Of a stretch of DNA of 64,000 nt, positions 34,851-44,130 are shown piece by piece. The position numbers and the translations under genes are program-made. The stretch is taken from contig JACKIM010000002.1 in assembly GCA_020638465.1 (NCBI GenBank), positions 744,001-808,000 of the forward strand. Direction: 5' to 3'. The notes under the pieces are model-generated. The model was not told the DNA's origin. It saw only the letters and a program-made list of their open reading frames with translations, and did no database searches. This stretch comes from Geminicoccaceae bacterium. GTDB taxonomy: Bacteria > Pseudomonadota > Alphaproteobacteria > Geminicoccales > Geminicoccaceae. Each line of letters opens with the position of its first letter. Within the stretch, counting starts at the first letter, position 1.

Positions 34851-35450
34851 ATGCAGCAGCCTGTCGATGTCCATTTCAGCCGGGCCACCAGACTGGTCCA
34901 TGCCGGTCTCGCGATCGCCATCATCCTGCAACTGGCCACCGCCCAGTTCATGCAATCGCCAAGGCGTGACCGGCCCGGCGATTCGATTTTCGAACTGCAT
35001 GAGATCTTCGGTCTGCTGGCAATGGCACTGGCCCTGGCATTCTGGGTCGTGCTCATCATGCGTCACAGGGGAACCGAACCCGGCAGGCTGGTCCCCTGGT
35101 TTTCAGCGGAGCGGCGCAGCGCCATGTTCAGGGATCTGGGCCGGTTCCTGTCCAGTCTCCGCTCCATGCGGCTACCGCGATATGATCCCGGGGATGCCTT
35201 CATCCCGGCCATTCAGGGGCTTGGCCTCCTGCTCATGACGTTCATGGCCGCCAGCGGCACGCTCTATGTCCTGGCGGAATGGAGCGGGATGGGGACGGGC
35301 GGCGCGATCCATGAGCTGATGGAAGTACACAGCTTCTTCGGCAATCTTGTCTGGGCCTATGTGATCGGCCATGCGGGAATGGCCATGGTCCATGAGTTCA
35401 TTGGCGATCTGAGAATTTCACAGATGTGGTCGCTCCGGCGCGGGGACTGA
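34851..35450 (+). CDS. Cytochrome b/b6 domain (b561-type) membrane protein
   Basis: 199-residue membrane cytochrome with four hydrophobic helices (about 18-34, 50-68, 122-142, 160-178). Candidate heme-ligating histidines sit at the start of helix 1 (TRLVHAG), at the start of helix 2 (LHEIFG), in EVHSFFGNL and in GHAGMAMVHE, as expected for a two-heme b561-type protein. It probably moves electrons from quinol or to a periplasmic partner. AAAAGGGGAGA lies before the ATG. No cytochrome c or other partner is adjacent. Confidence 0.82.
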   Translation: MQQPVDVHFSRATRLVHAGLAIAIILQLATAQFMQSPRRDRPGDSIFELHEIFGLLAMALALAFWVVLIMRHRGTEPGRLVPWFSAERRSAMFRDLGRFLSSLRSMRLPRYDPGDAFIPAIQGLGLLLMTFMAASGTLYVLAEWSGMGTGGAIHELMEVHSFFGNLVWAYVIGHAGMAMVHEFIGDLRISQMWSLRRGD

Positions 35451-35545
35451 CCGGGACGGGAGTGCCTCGCAGCGACATGCCCACTTCAACCATGGTACAC
35501 CGGCCGCACCAACGGGATGCGGCCGGTGCCGGATAGCGTGACGCT

Positions 35546-36319
35546 TCAGCCCTTCACCTTGCGGACCGCTTCAATGTCCGCACGTGCAGCACCGGCCAGC
35601 AGCATGCTGTCGACCGCTCCGGCGACCATCTGGTAGCCGGCCTCGAACAACTCCGCGGTATTGCGCATCGCCGAGGGGACAGTGGCCATGGGCTTGCCGC
35701 CGGCACGAATGCCGGCCTCGGCCTCGTGCACGACCTTCGCCACCTCGGCGTGAGCCAGTCCTTCCTCAAGATGACCAATGGAACCGCCCATGTCGTTGAT
35801 GCCGATGAGCACGATGTCGATGCCATCGATCTCGGCGATCGATTTCGCATTGCGTGCCGCCGTTGCGCTCTCGATCTGGCCGATGACCAGCAATTCGTCG
35901 CTCCAGCGGTCGAGATAGTCCGGCCACATGCCCCAGCGGGTGCAGCGTTGCGCCTTCGCGGCATAGCCGCGCTTCCCCTGCGGAGGGTAACGGCATGCGT
36001 CGATGGCCGCGCGGGCCTCGTCGGCGTTCTCCAGCATCGGAATCATCAGCGAGGTCGCACCGGCGTCGAGAATCCGCTTGATATAGACATGGTCATTCCA
36101 GGGAACCCTGATCACCAGGGGGCAGCCGGTTGCGTCGCATGCGCGCATCACGTCGACGGCCGTCTCCAGGCTGGCGGCTCCATGTTCGTTGTCGAGGACA
36201 AGGAAATCGTATCCGGCATGGGCCATGAGTTCGGCGACGCCCGCATCCGGGAACGCCAGCCATGCCCCATACAATTTGTCCCCGGCTTTGATCCTTTTTT
36301 TCAATGAGTTGACGTGCAA
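35546..36319 (-). CDS. HpcH/HpaI family aldolase
   Basis: 257-residue class II aldolase of the HpcH/HpaI family, which cleaves or forms 2-oxo-3-deoxy (or 4-hydroxy-2-oxo) acids with pyruvate as one product. Active-site elements are DNEHG (base His), IRVPWNDHVYIKR (pyruvate-binding Arg) and GQIES and GINDMGGSIGH (metal Glu and Asp). I prefer the TTG at 36319 with GGGGAG about 10 nt upstream; a start at 36361 adds residues unlike the family. No neighbouring catabolic gene suggests the substrate. Confidence 0.85.
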   Translation of the reverse strand: MHVNSLKKRIKAGDKLYGAWLAFPDAGVAELMAHAGYDFLVLDNEHGAASLETAVDVMRACDATGCPLVIRVPWNDHVYIKRILDAGATSLMIPMLENADEARAAIDACRYPPQGKRGYAAKAQRCTRWGMWPDYLDRWSDELLVIGQIESATAARNAKSIAEIDGIDIVLIGINDMGGSIGHLEEGLAHAEVAKVVHEAEAGIRAGGKPMATVPSAMRNTAELFEAGYQMVAGAVDSMLLAGAARADIEAVRKVKG

Positions 36320-36766
36320 GACCGAATATCTCCCCGTGATGCGGCATGACCAGAACGGCATGTCTCAAGTGAACGCGTGGCATTTTAGAAAAAAATCCGC
36401 GAATTTCTACTCGACTTATCCAAACATTCGCGAAAAGTGAAAACATTATTCAACTGCGGAGAAATCGCGCCATACGTGAGTTTTCTCTGTTGACCTGAAG
36501 TCTCAAGTATCTAAACTTCAAATATCATCTTTGTTTTTGCTATTCAACGGATGGTTGTGATCATTATCCAGCTGCAGGCTGTATATTGATCAGGCCCGCA
36601 GCCGTCCGGTCACATGAGGAAGCTTCCTGGCCCGAGGGCCGGATCACCGCGATTGCCGAAGAGTCTGAAAGGACTTTGTTCCCGATCGCTATGGGCGTCC
36701 AAAAACAAATGTCTGCTGTCTTCGGGGAACGCCGGTCTCGATGCAACCAGCTGGGATCCGCGCACA
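36320..36766. other. AT-rich intergenic region before prkA
   Basis: About 450 bp between divergent aldolase and prkA genes, clearly AT-rich from 36380 to 36590. It contains an inverted repeat CGCGAAT (36398-36404) / ATTCGCG (36426-36432) and the promoter-operator candidate listed at 36490-36520. If that promoter is used, prkA has an untranslated leader of about 240 nt. Confidence 0.6.
36490..36520 (+). promoter_or_regulatory. Candidate prkA promoter with overlapping inverted repeat
   Basis: TTGACC (36490-36495) and TAAACT (36512-36517) with a 16-bp spacer form a sigma-70-like promoter. TGAAGT (36496-36501) and ACTTCA (36515-36520) form an inverted repeat across the spacer and -10 box, a possible operator. 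Confidence 0.4.
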
Positions 36767-38698
36767 ATGTCATCACCGACCATCGATTTTGCCGAATTGA
36801 TCGAAAAGGATCGTACCGAGCGAGCGAAAGATCGCTGGAAAGGAACATTCCTCGACTATCTGGAACTGGTGAAGGAGGACCCGGGGCTCGCCGACCTCGC
36901 CCACAAGCGCCTCTACGACATGCTCACCGAGCCAGGCGAACTGGTGCTCGACAGCGAGGCCGACGGGCGGATCAAGCGGGTCTTCGGCGACCGTCCGGTC
37001 AAGGTCTACAACTTCTTCAAGGAGGAATTCTTCGGCATGGAGAAGACGCTCGACAAGATCGTGCGCTATTTCCATGCGGCGGCCATGGGCGGAGAGGAAG
37101 CCCGGCAGGTGCTCTATCTCATGGGTCCGGTCGGGTCGGGCAAGAGCTCGCTGGTCGAGCGGCTGAAGCGGGGACTGGAGCAGCTGCCGCCCATCCATGT
37201 CATCGACGGGTGCCCGATCTTCGAGCAGCCGCTGCATCTGATCCCGCGCCATCTGCGTCAGGCGTTCGAGGAGATGCTCGATGTCAAGATCGACGGTGAC
37301 CTGTGTCCGATCTGCCGCCATCGGTTGATGAATGAATATGATGGCAAGTACGAGACCATGCCGGTGCGCACGGTCACGTTGTCCAAGCGGGCAAGGCGTG
37401 GCGTCGGAGTGGTCCCGCCGGTCGACCCCAACAACCAGGACACCTCGGTCCTCATCGGTTCGGAGGATATCTCCAAACTCGATCGTTACAGCGAGGGCGA
37501 TCCGAGGGTGCTGGAACTGAATGGCGCGTTCAACGTCGGCAATCGCGGCATGGTCGAGTTCATCGAGGTCTTCAAGAACGAGACCGAATACCTGCACACC
37601 ATGATCACCGCCACCCAGGAACGCTTCGTTCCGGCACCCGGGCGGCATGGGACCATTCACGTCGACACCTGCATCATCGCGCATTCGAACGAGGCGGAAT
37701 GGCAGAAGTTCAAGGCCGACCACACCAACGAGGCGATCCTCGACCGGATCGTCGTCGTCAAGGTCCCCTACAACCTTCGCCTCTCCGAAGAGAGCAAGAT
37801 CTATCGCAAGTTCCTCGACCGGTCGAAATTCAAGGTGCGCATGGCTCCGCACACGCTCGAAATCGCCGCGATGTTCGCGATCCTCTCCCGGCTGGAACCG
37901 AACGCCAAGTGCGACCTTGTCACGAAGTTGAAGATCTACAATGGCGAAGAGGTGCTGGAAAAGGGACGGCCGAAGAAGCTCACGGCTCACGAGCTGCGCG
38001 AGGATACCAAGCGCGAGGGGTTGTTCGGCATCTCCACCCGCTTCATCATGAAGGCCCTTGATACGGCACTCGCCCAGAACGACGGGATCATCCATCCGAT
38101 CAATGTGCGCGAATCGCTGATCAGCATGGTGAAGGAGGTCGACATGGCCGACGACACCAAGAAGCTTTATCTCGAATTCCTCCAGGATACCTTGCACAAG
38201 GCTTATCTGGACTATCTGGAAAAGGACATCACCAAGGCGTTCGTCTATTCGTTCAAGGACCAGGCCGATACCCTGTTCCAGAATTATCTCGATCACGCCG
38301 AGGCGCATGTCACCCGGTCGAAGGTCAAGGATCCTGTCACCCGCGACGAGATCCAGCCCGACGAGGCTTTCCTGAAGTCGATCGAGGAGCAGATCGCGAT
38401 CATCGGTCCGGCCGCCGACGGCTTCCGCCAGGAAGTGATCGCCTATCTCTGGTCTGCCAGCAGGCGCGGCGAGAAGATCGACTACTCGGCCTACGAACCT
38501 CTCAAGGAGGCCATCGAAAAGAAGCTCATGTCATCGGTGCGCGATATCAGCCGGATCATCACCAAGGCCCGGACACGCGACAGCGAGCAGCGCGAGAAGT
38601 ATGACAGCATGGTCGAGAACCTGATCAGCCAGGGCTATGACGAGAGTTCGATCGACACGATCCTCAAATATGCCGCCAATCATCTGTGGAAGGACTGA
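36767..38698 (+). CDS. prkA: PrkA family serine protein kinase
   Basis: 643-residue cytoplasmic protein, normal length for PrkA. The N-terminal AAA-type domain has Walker A GPVGSGKSS at about 120-128, and DGCPIFEQPLHLIP and CPICRHRLMNEYDG follow. The C-terminal part is the PrkA kinase-like region ending in LKYAANHLWKD. PrkA proteins act in starvation and stress responses; recent work questions kinase versus protease activity. The start at 36767 gives the family N-terminus but has a weak ribosome site. yeaH follows 21 bp downstream. The usual third gene, spoVR (ycgB), is not next. Confidence 0.94.
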   Translation: MSSPTIDFAELIEKDRTERAKDRWKGTFLDYLELVKEDPGLADLAHKRLYDMLTEPGELVLDSEADGRIKRVFGDRPVKVYNFFKEEFFGMEKTLDKIVRYFHAAAMGGEEARQVLYLMGPVGSGKSSLVERLKRGLEQLPPIHVIDGCPIFEQPLHLIPRHLRQAFEEMLDVKIDGDLCPICRHRLMNEYDGKYETMPVRTVTLSKRARRGVGVVPPVDPNNQDTSVLIGSEDISKLDRYSEGDPRVLELNGAFNVGNRGMVEFIEVFKNETEYLHTMITATQERFVPAPGRHGTIHVDTCIIAHSNEAEWQKFKADHTNEAILDRIVVVKVPYNLRLSEESKIYRKFLDRSKFKVRMAPHTLEIAAMFAILSRLEPNAKCDLVTKLKIYNGEEVLEKGRPKKLTAHELREDTKREGLFGISTRFIMKALDTALAQNDGIIHPINVRESLISMVKEVDMADDTKKLYLEFLQDTLHKAYLDYLEKDITKAFVYSFKDQADTLFQNYLDHAEAHVTRSKVKDPVTRDEIQPDEAFLKSIEEQIAIIGPAADGFRQEVIAYLWSASRRGEKIDYSAYEPLKEAIEKKLMSSVRDISRIITKARTRDSEQREKYDSMVENLISQGYDESSIDTILKYAANHLWKD

Positions 38699-38719
38699 GA
38701 GGGAAGGACAGGACGGATC

Positions 38720-39919
38720 ATGACCGTATTCCGGCCCTATAGCGAAGGCGACGCACTGCGGTCCGACCGCAGTGCGGGCGACCGCAAGCGGCACCGCGAC
38801 AAGTTGCGCCGCTCGATACGCGACAACATCGCCGACATCATTTCCGAGGAGGCGATCATCGGCCGCGACCGCGACCGGCTTATCAAGGTGCCGATCAAGG
38901 GGGTGAAGGAGTATCGCTTCACCTTCGGCGACAATCAGGGCGGTGTCGGCACCGGCAATGGCGAAACCGAGCAGGGGCAGATTGTCGGTCAGAGCGGCAA
39001 GAACGGCAAGAAGCCGGGCGAGGCCGGCGATCAGCCCGGCGAGGATGTCTACGAGACCGAGATCAGCCTCGAAGAACTGGTCGACATCATGTTCGAGGAC
39101 CTCGAACTTCCCGACATGGAGCGCAAGATCCTCAAGGAGGCGCTCAGCGAGAGGGTGGCCAAAAGGCTGGGCTACCGCAAGCAGGGGGTGCGTGCGCATC
39201 TCGACCGCAAGCGCACGGCAAAGCAGAGGCTGAAGCGGCAGATCGCGGGCGGCCGCGCCACGGCTGCAGCAAGCAGTGACGCCGCCTTGCGCGAGCATTC
39301 CGACGGCCGTTTCCCCTTTCACAAGGAAGACCTGACTTATCGGCGCCTGCGGCTCGACACCCGCGAGGAGAGCAATGCGGTGGTCGTGTGCATCATGGAT
39401 ACATCGGGTTCCATGGACCGGATGAAGAAATACCTCGCGCGGTCATTTTTCTTTTTGTTGTACCAGTTTGTATGCACCAAATATCAAAAGACAGAGATTG
39501 TCTTTATTGGGCATCATTCGCAGGCAAAGGAAGTGACCGAAGACGAGTTTTTCCACAAGGGCGAGTCCGGGGGGACGATGATTTCGTCCGGATACAACAA
39601 GGCTCTGGAAATTATTCAAACTCGATACCATCCCGCACATTGGAATATCTACGCTTTCCACTGTTCGGACGGTGACAATTTTTCCAGCGACAATGAGGCG
39701 ACGCTGCGCGCCGCCACCGAACTCTGCCAGATCTGCAACCTTTTCGGCTATGGCGAGATCAAGCCGATGGGGCATCACTTCTACGAGAGTTCGATGCTCG
39801 ACCAGTTCGAGAAGCTGGGGCAGCCCAACTTCCAGAGCGTGCTGATCGAGTCGCGCGAAGACATCTGGCCGGCGTTCAAGTCCTTCATGTCCAAGGACAG
39901 GGAGCCTATGGCGGCCTGA
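38720..39919 (+). CDS. yeaH: YeaH/YhbH family protein (DUF444)
   Basis: 399-residue protein with a highly charged, coiled N-terminal half and a C-terminal von Willebrand A-like domain. The metal site motif is MDTSGSMD near residue 226, and VFIGHHSQAKEV and HCSDGDNFSSDNEAT follow. It normally works with PrkA and SpoVR. AGAGGGAAGGACAG lies before the ATG. Bases about 39440-39680 inside the gene are much more AT-rich than the rest: Phe, Ile and Lys codons switch to TTT, ATT and AAA. The protein stays well conserved through that part. A perfect hairpin follows the stop. Confidence 0.93.
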   Translation: MTVFRPYSEGDALRSDRSAGDRKRHRDKLRRSIRDNIADIISEEAIIGRDRDRLIKVPIKGVKEYRFTFGDNQGGVGTGNGETEQGQIVGQSGKNGKKPGEAGDQPGEDVYETEISLEELVDIMFEDLELPDMERKILKEALSERVAKRLGYRKQGVRAHLDRKRTAKQRLKRQIAGGRATAAASSDAALREHSDGRFPFHKEDLTYRRLRLDTREESNAVVVCIMDTSGSMDRMKKYLARSFFFLLYQFVCTKYQKTEIVFIGHHSQAKEVTEDEFFHKGESGGTMISSGYNKALEIIQTRYHPAHWNIYAFHCSDGDNFSSDNEATLRAATELCQICNLFGYGEIKPMGHHFYESSMLDQFEKLGQPNFQSVLIESREDIWPAFKSFMSKDREPMAA

Positions 39920-39958
39920 CCCTCCACCGACTCCCGATAGCGGGATATATCCCACCCT

Positions 39959-39988
39959 GTGCCGACCGGCGTTTTCGCCGGTCGGCAC
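39959..39988. terminator. Perfect hairpin between convergent yeaH and TRAP genes
   Basis: GTGCCGACCGGCG (39959-39971), loop TTTT, CGCCGGTCGGCAC (39976-39988): a perfect 13-bp stem. It sits between two convergent stops and can act in both directions. No long U-tract on either side. Confidence 0.7.
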
Positions 39989-39996
39989 GATGTGCC

Positions 39997-41055
39997 TCAG
40001 CGGCTGCCGAGCCTTGCCAGTTCCTCGTCGACCGAGGTTTCGCAGTCGCTGGCGGCCTTGGCGTACTTGTCATACCAGTCTGCGCCAAACTGCTTTTCAT
40101 ACCATTCCTTCATCGGCTCGCGGACCGCGCGGAATGTCTCCATCTCCTCCTCGGTGGGGACATAGATCTCACCGCCGCCGGCAACGAATGCCGCACTCTG
40201 GCGGGCGTCGGCGCCCTTGTTGAATTCGAGCTGGACATCGGCCATCTGGCGCACTCCCGACACGACCAGTTCGCGCAGGTCATCGGGCAGGCCGTCGAGG
40301 AAATCCTGACTTACCGCCATGAAACCGAAGAGATAGGCATGCTCGTCGATGGTGGCGTATTTGAGGACCTCATTCATCTTGTTGGGCACGATATCGGTAA
40401 CCGCGTTCTTGGTCCCCTCGACCACGCCCGTCGCGAGCGATGTGTAGAGTTCTCCCCAGGCAATCGGCGTCGGGTTGGCCTTGAAATAGGTCATCATCTC
40501 GACCGGCAACTGCGAATTGATCACCCGCATCTTGATGCCTTCGAGATCGGCTGCCGATTTCACCAGCTTGTCCGCTGTGAAGAAATTGCGGAACCGGCCG
40601 GTGTTGCCGATGCCGATCAGATTGACGTTGCCGGACTTCAGCAGGAAGGTTTCACGGACATCCTCGAAGAACGGGCCGCGGATCATGCATTCCGCCACGT
40701 CGTCGTCGCGGATCATGTAGGGCAGTTCGATGACCTGCAACTCGGGCATGAAGCCGACGAGCCCGCCCAGGGCCGTATGGGCGACCTCAAGCGTCCCGGC
40801 ATTCACCTGCTCGACCATCTCGCGGAACGAGCCCAGCTGCGAGCCGGGGAAGATCTGGACCTCGATGCGGCCATTGGAGCGGCTTTCGAGGAAGAACTTG
40901 AGGAATTCACCGGCCACGTGATCGTCGCTGTCCGGACCGACCGGTCCCGGATGGCCGTACTTGACGACATAGTCGGCAGCATGTCCGGCAGTGCCCAGCC
41001 CTGCCGCCGTCACGGCCGCAAGGGCCGCGACGCCGGTCTTGAGAATCTTCAACAT
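39997..41055 (-). CDS. dctP: TRAP transporter substrate-binding protein, DctP family
   Basis: 352-residue periplasmic binding protein of a tripartite ATP-independent transporter. The signal peptide runs to about residue 27 (AGHAADY). Family features are VVKYGHPGPVGPDSDDHVAGEFLKFFLE, IEVQIFPGSQLGSFREMVEQV and the ligand-arginine region LEGIKMRVINSQLPVEMM. The ligand is probably an organic anion such as a carboxylate; it is not further defined. The gene is last in a leftward group: SDR, dctQ, dctM, dctP. The order Q-M-P differs from the common P-Q-M. Confidence 0.93.
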   Translation of the reverse strand: MLKILKTGVAALAAVTAAGLGTAGHAADYVVKYGHPGPVGPDSDDHVAGEFLKFFLESRSNGRIEVQIFPGSQLGSFREMVEQVNAGTLEVAHTALGGLVGFMPELQVIELPYMIRDDDVAECMIRGPFFEDVRETFLLKSGNVNLIGIGNTGRFRNFFTADKLVKSAADLEGIKMRVINSQLPVEMMTYFKANPTPIAWGELYTSLATGVVEGTKNAVTDIVPNKMNEVLKYATIDEHAYLFGFMAVSQDFLDGLPDDLRELVVSGVRQMADVQLEFNKGADARQSAAFVAGGGEIYVPTEEEMETFRAVREPMKEWYEKQFGADWYDKYAKAASDCETSVDEELARLGSR

Positions 41056-41095
41056 GATCTTGCCTCCCCGTTGATCGGGTTTTGTACTGCCGTCA

Positions 41096-42385
41096 TCAGC
41101 CTGCGAGACCCAGAAGACGCGGCAGCGTCATCGTCAGGGCCGGGATGTACGTGATCAGGAGGATCACGACGAGGTGGACGAAGAGAAACGGCCACATGTC
41201 CTTGGCGATCTCGACGATCGACAGGCGCGTCAGCGTCGAGGCAACGAACAGCACCAGTCCCATGGGCGGAGTGGCAAGGCCGATGGTGAGATTCACGCAC
41301 ATGACGATGGCGAAATGCAGCGGATCGACGCCCAGTCCGATGACGGTCGGTCCGATCAGCGGGCCCAGGATGAGGATCGCCGGCCCCGCATCGAAGAACA
41401 TGCCGACAATCAGCAGCAGCAGGTTGACGCACAGAAGGACGACCCACGGATTGTCGCTGATGCCGAGCAGCAGGCCGCTCACCGCCGTCGGCATGCCCGA
41501 GAGCGATGTCACCCAGCCGAACACCGTGGCCGCACCGATCACGAGCAGGATCGACGACGAGGCGATGCCGGAACGGTAGAGCATGTCCGGCAGCTGCCGG
41601 ACCGACGGCGTGCGGGTGACGAACAGGCTGAGGAGCAGGGCATAGGCCACGGCGGCAGCCGCAGCCTCGGTCGGGGTGAACACGCCGGAGAGAATGCCGC
41701 CCAGGATGATGACCGGGGTCAGCAGGGGCAGGAATGCGCTGGTGAAGGCCGTCCTGACTTCGGCAGCCGTGGCCCGGCGTTCGGCCTTCGGGTAATTGCG
41801 CTTTTTGGCCAGGTGTCCGGTCATCAGCATCAGTCCGCCGCCCATCAGGATCCCGGGAATGAAGCCGGCGGCAAACAGGCCGGCCACCGAGACGCCCATG
41901 ATATAGGCATAGACGACCATGATGATGGATGGCGGGATGACCGGGCCGATGACCGAGGATGCCGCCGTTATGGCCGCACTGAAACGACGCGTGTAACCAT
42001 CCTTCTCCATGGCCGGGATGAGGATCGAGCCCAGCGCCGAGGTGTCGGCAACGGCCGAGCCCGAGAGCCCGGCAAACAGCATCGAGGATACCACGTTGAC
42101 CTGGGCAAGGCCGCCGCGCAGGTGGCCGACGATGGAATTGGCGAAGTTGACCAGCCGTATGGTGATGCCGCCATGGTTCATGATCTCGCCGGCGAGGATG
42201 AACATCGGAATGGCCAGCAACGGGAACTGGTTGATGCCCGAGAAGATCCGCTGGGGCATCATCGACAGGAACACCAGCTTGTCCTGCAGCATGATGCCGA
42301 CCATGGGCGCGAAGATGAGCGCGAACACGATCGGCACGCCGAGCACCATGACAAGGACGAGAATATAGAAGAAAGCGAGAGCCAT
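41096..42385 (-). CDS. dctM: TRAP transporter large permease, DctM family
   Basis: 429-residue polytopic membrane subunit, the ion-coupled carrier of the TRAP system. It has about 12 hydrophobic segments. Family marks include IPMFILAGEIMNHGGIT, VNVVSSMLFAGLSGSAVADTSALG, GPVIPPSIIMVVYAYIMGVSVAGLF and the GLATPPMGLVLFV motif near the C-terminus. It starts 5 nt after the dctQ stop and is followed 40 bp later by dctP. Confidence 0.95.
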   Translation of the reverse strand: MALAFFYILVLVMVLGVPIVFALIFAPMVGIMLQDKLVFLSMMPQRIFSGINQFPLLAIPMFILAGEIMNHGGITIRLVNFANSIVGHLRGGLAQVNVVSSMLFAGLSGSAVADTSALGSILIPAMEKDGYTRRFSAAITAASSVIGPVIPPSIIMVVYAYIMGVSVAGLFAAGFIPGILMGGGLMLMTGHLAKKRNYPKAERRATAAEVRTAFTSAFLPLLTPVIILGGILSGVFTPTEAAAAAVAYALLLSLFVTRTPSVRQLPDMLYRSGIASSSILLVIGAATVFGWVTSLSGMPTAVSGLLLGISDNPWVVLLCVNLLLLIVGMFFDAGPAILILGPLIGPTVIGLGVDPLHFAIVMCVNLTIGLATPPMGLVLFVASTLTRLSIVEIAKDMWPFLFVHLVVILLITYIPALTMTLPRLLGLAG

Positions 42386-42390
42386 CGCAC

Positions 42391-43005
42391 CTATTCCCTC
42401 ACTTCTTCGGCATAGCTGTCATGGGATTCGACCAGCCCCCTGTCGGGATCGCCGATGCCGATGAGGGTGCGCAGGGCATGTCCGAGCGAGACGAGCAGCA
42501 GCAGGAACCCGCCCAGGGGCACCGCCAGGTAGACCCAGAACATGGACAGCTGGAAGCTGGAAGCGACCTGTCGCGCTCCCAGTTTGGCGAAGAGTCCGCC
42601 CTGCCAGATAAGCATGACACAGACGAGGATGATCACCACGTTGATGAGGAAAAGCGCGACCTGCCGCGCGCGTCCCGACAGTGCCGCGGGCAGGACGTCG
42701 ATGCTGACATGGGCACCGTCGCGCAGGGCGACCGGCGCGCCGACGAAGGTCAGCCAGACCATGAGGTACTTGGCGGCTTCCTCCGACCAGGGGATGGCGT
42801 TGTTGAGGGCGTATCGCCAGAACACCGCGCAACTCAGGAGGACGGCGAGCCCGCCGACAATGAGAATCACGGCAAGGCGACAGATGCCGAGCACCGAATT
42901 GTTGATGCCCTGCAAGGCGCCGGCTGCGCGCTCCAGGGCGTTCAAGACCCTTGCTGTCCTGATTGATCCTGCCAGAAATTCAATGGTTTCCTCCCCGATA
43001 ACCAT
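42391..43005 (-). CDS. dctQ: TRAP transporter small permease, DctQ family
   Basis: 204-residue membrane protein with four helices, the small subunit that joins DctM in the membrane. Conserved features include VFWRYALNNAIPWSEEAAKYLMVWLTFVGAPVALRDGAHVSID. The start is uncertain. ATG 43005 has no clear ribosome site. A very strong GGGGAGGAA lies just inside this frame, 4 nt before an ATT codon, so initiation there is conceivable. A longer frame to 43098 gives non-family residues. Confidence 0.88.
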   Translation of the reverse strand: MVIGEETIEFLAGSIRTARVLNALERAAGALQGINNSVLGICRLAVILIVGGLAVLLSCAVFWRYALNNAIPWSEEAAKYLMVWLTFVGAPVALRDGAHVSIDVLPAALSGRARQVALFLINVVIILVCVMLIWQGGLFAKLGARQVASSFQLSMFWVYLAVPLGGFLLLLVSLGHALRTLIGIGDPDRGLVESHDSYAEEVRE

Positions 43006-43148
43006 TGTGCCGAATTCCCGATCGGTCGCGACCGATCGAACTCGACAGTTGTGAATTTCCTCATCTGTCGAGCTTGATAACGTGAGACTTGTCGCCATGG
43101 CAATACCGATTGCCCGGCCGCGGACCAGTGTCGGAACGATGCCCGGGG

Positions 43149-43934
43149 TCAGCCCTTTTGTGTCGCGGCACCCGTCGTGAACCCGCCACCGGCGACATCG
43201 AGGCGTGTTCCCGACACGAATGACGCCTCGTCTCCCAGAAGCCAGGCGACGGCCGCGGCCACTTCCTCCGCGCGGCCCAGGCGGCCCATGGGAATGGTCG
43301 CCTCCACGGCAGCGCGCTGTTCGCGGTCGGTGCGCAGGGATCCGACCATGTCCGTCTCGGTGACGCCGGGACGGACCGCATTGACCCGGATGCCTTCGCC
43401 CGCGACTTCCTTGGCCAGGGCCAGCGTGAACAGGTCCACGGCTCCCTTGCTGGCGGCATAGTGGGTGGCGCCGGGCCGGCCGCCGGCAAAGGCTGCCATC
43501 GACGAGATGTTGACGATCACACCGCCCTTACCGCCAACTTCGGCACGCGTGGACATGCGCCGGACCGCCTCGCGGCAGCAGATCATCAGCCCCACCACAT
43601 TCACGTTGAAGAGGCGGGCAAGGGTGGCCGCATCGGCATCCTGAGCACGCATGTGTGAACTTATCCCGGCATTGTTCACCAGACCGTGAATGCTGCCAAA
43701 GTGCTTGTCGACGGCGTCAAACAGTCCGACGACGTCGTTCTCGACGCCGACATCGGCGCGAAAGCAGGCAGCACGGCCGCCCTCATCGGCGATCTGCCGT
43801 TCCACCTGCCGTGCCGCGGCCTCGTCGTCGCGATAGGCGATGGCGACCTGAAATCCGGCCTGTGCGGCCTTGCGGCACGTGGCGGCTCCGATTCCCCGGG
43901 ACCCACCGGTGACGATGACGGTTCGTGCGGGCAT
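43149..43934 (-). CDS. SDR family oxidoreductase
   Basis: 261-residue classical short-chain dehydrogenase. Cofactor motif TGGSRGIG at about 9-16, NNAG at about 88-91, catalytic serine in NISSM and YAASK in HYAASKGAVDLF. GGGGAGGAACAGGC precedes the ATG at 43934. It lies 143 bp upstream of the TRAP genes on the same strand and may oxidise the transported compound. Divergent from the M23 peptidase gene. Confidence 0.92.
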   Translation of the reverse strand: MPARTVIVTGGSRGIGAATCRKAAQAGFQVAIAYRDDEAAARQVERQIADEGGRAACFRADVGVENDVVGLFDAVDKHFGSIHGLVNNAGISSHMRAQDADAATLARLFNVNVVGLMICCREAVRRMSTRAEVGGKGGVIVNISSMAAFAGGRPGATHYAASKGAVDLFTLALAKEVAGEGIRVNAVRPGVTETDMVGSLRTDREQRAAVEATIPMGRLGRAEEVAAAVAWLLGDEASFVSGTRLDVAGGGFTTGAATQKG

Positions 43935-44130
43935 GCCTGTTCCTCCCCATTTCCGATGTTTGCGCTGCAAGCCGGGAAGGATTGCAGCGGGCGTCATTCC
44001 CTTCGAGGCGTTAACCTGGGCTTTACCTTACTGCTTCATAGAAAGGAGCATTGCAGTTTCCGGCACGATGGATGCCGGATTGAACCGAAGCCTCATACCG
44101 CACCCCTCTCGGGATAGCAGCAGGGTCAGC

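Noticed and set aside
36614..36766. N-terminal extension of prkA
   Set aside because: Residues are not family-like and lie in the likely untranslated leader.
36773..38308. 511-codon minus-strand frame
   Set aside because: Antisense of prkA; long because of GC-rich third positions, composition not protein-like.
41174..42415. 413-codon plus-strand frame
   Set aside because: Antisense of dctM, rich in Asp/Arg/His/Gln.
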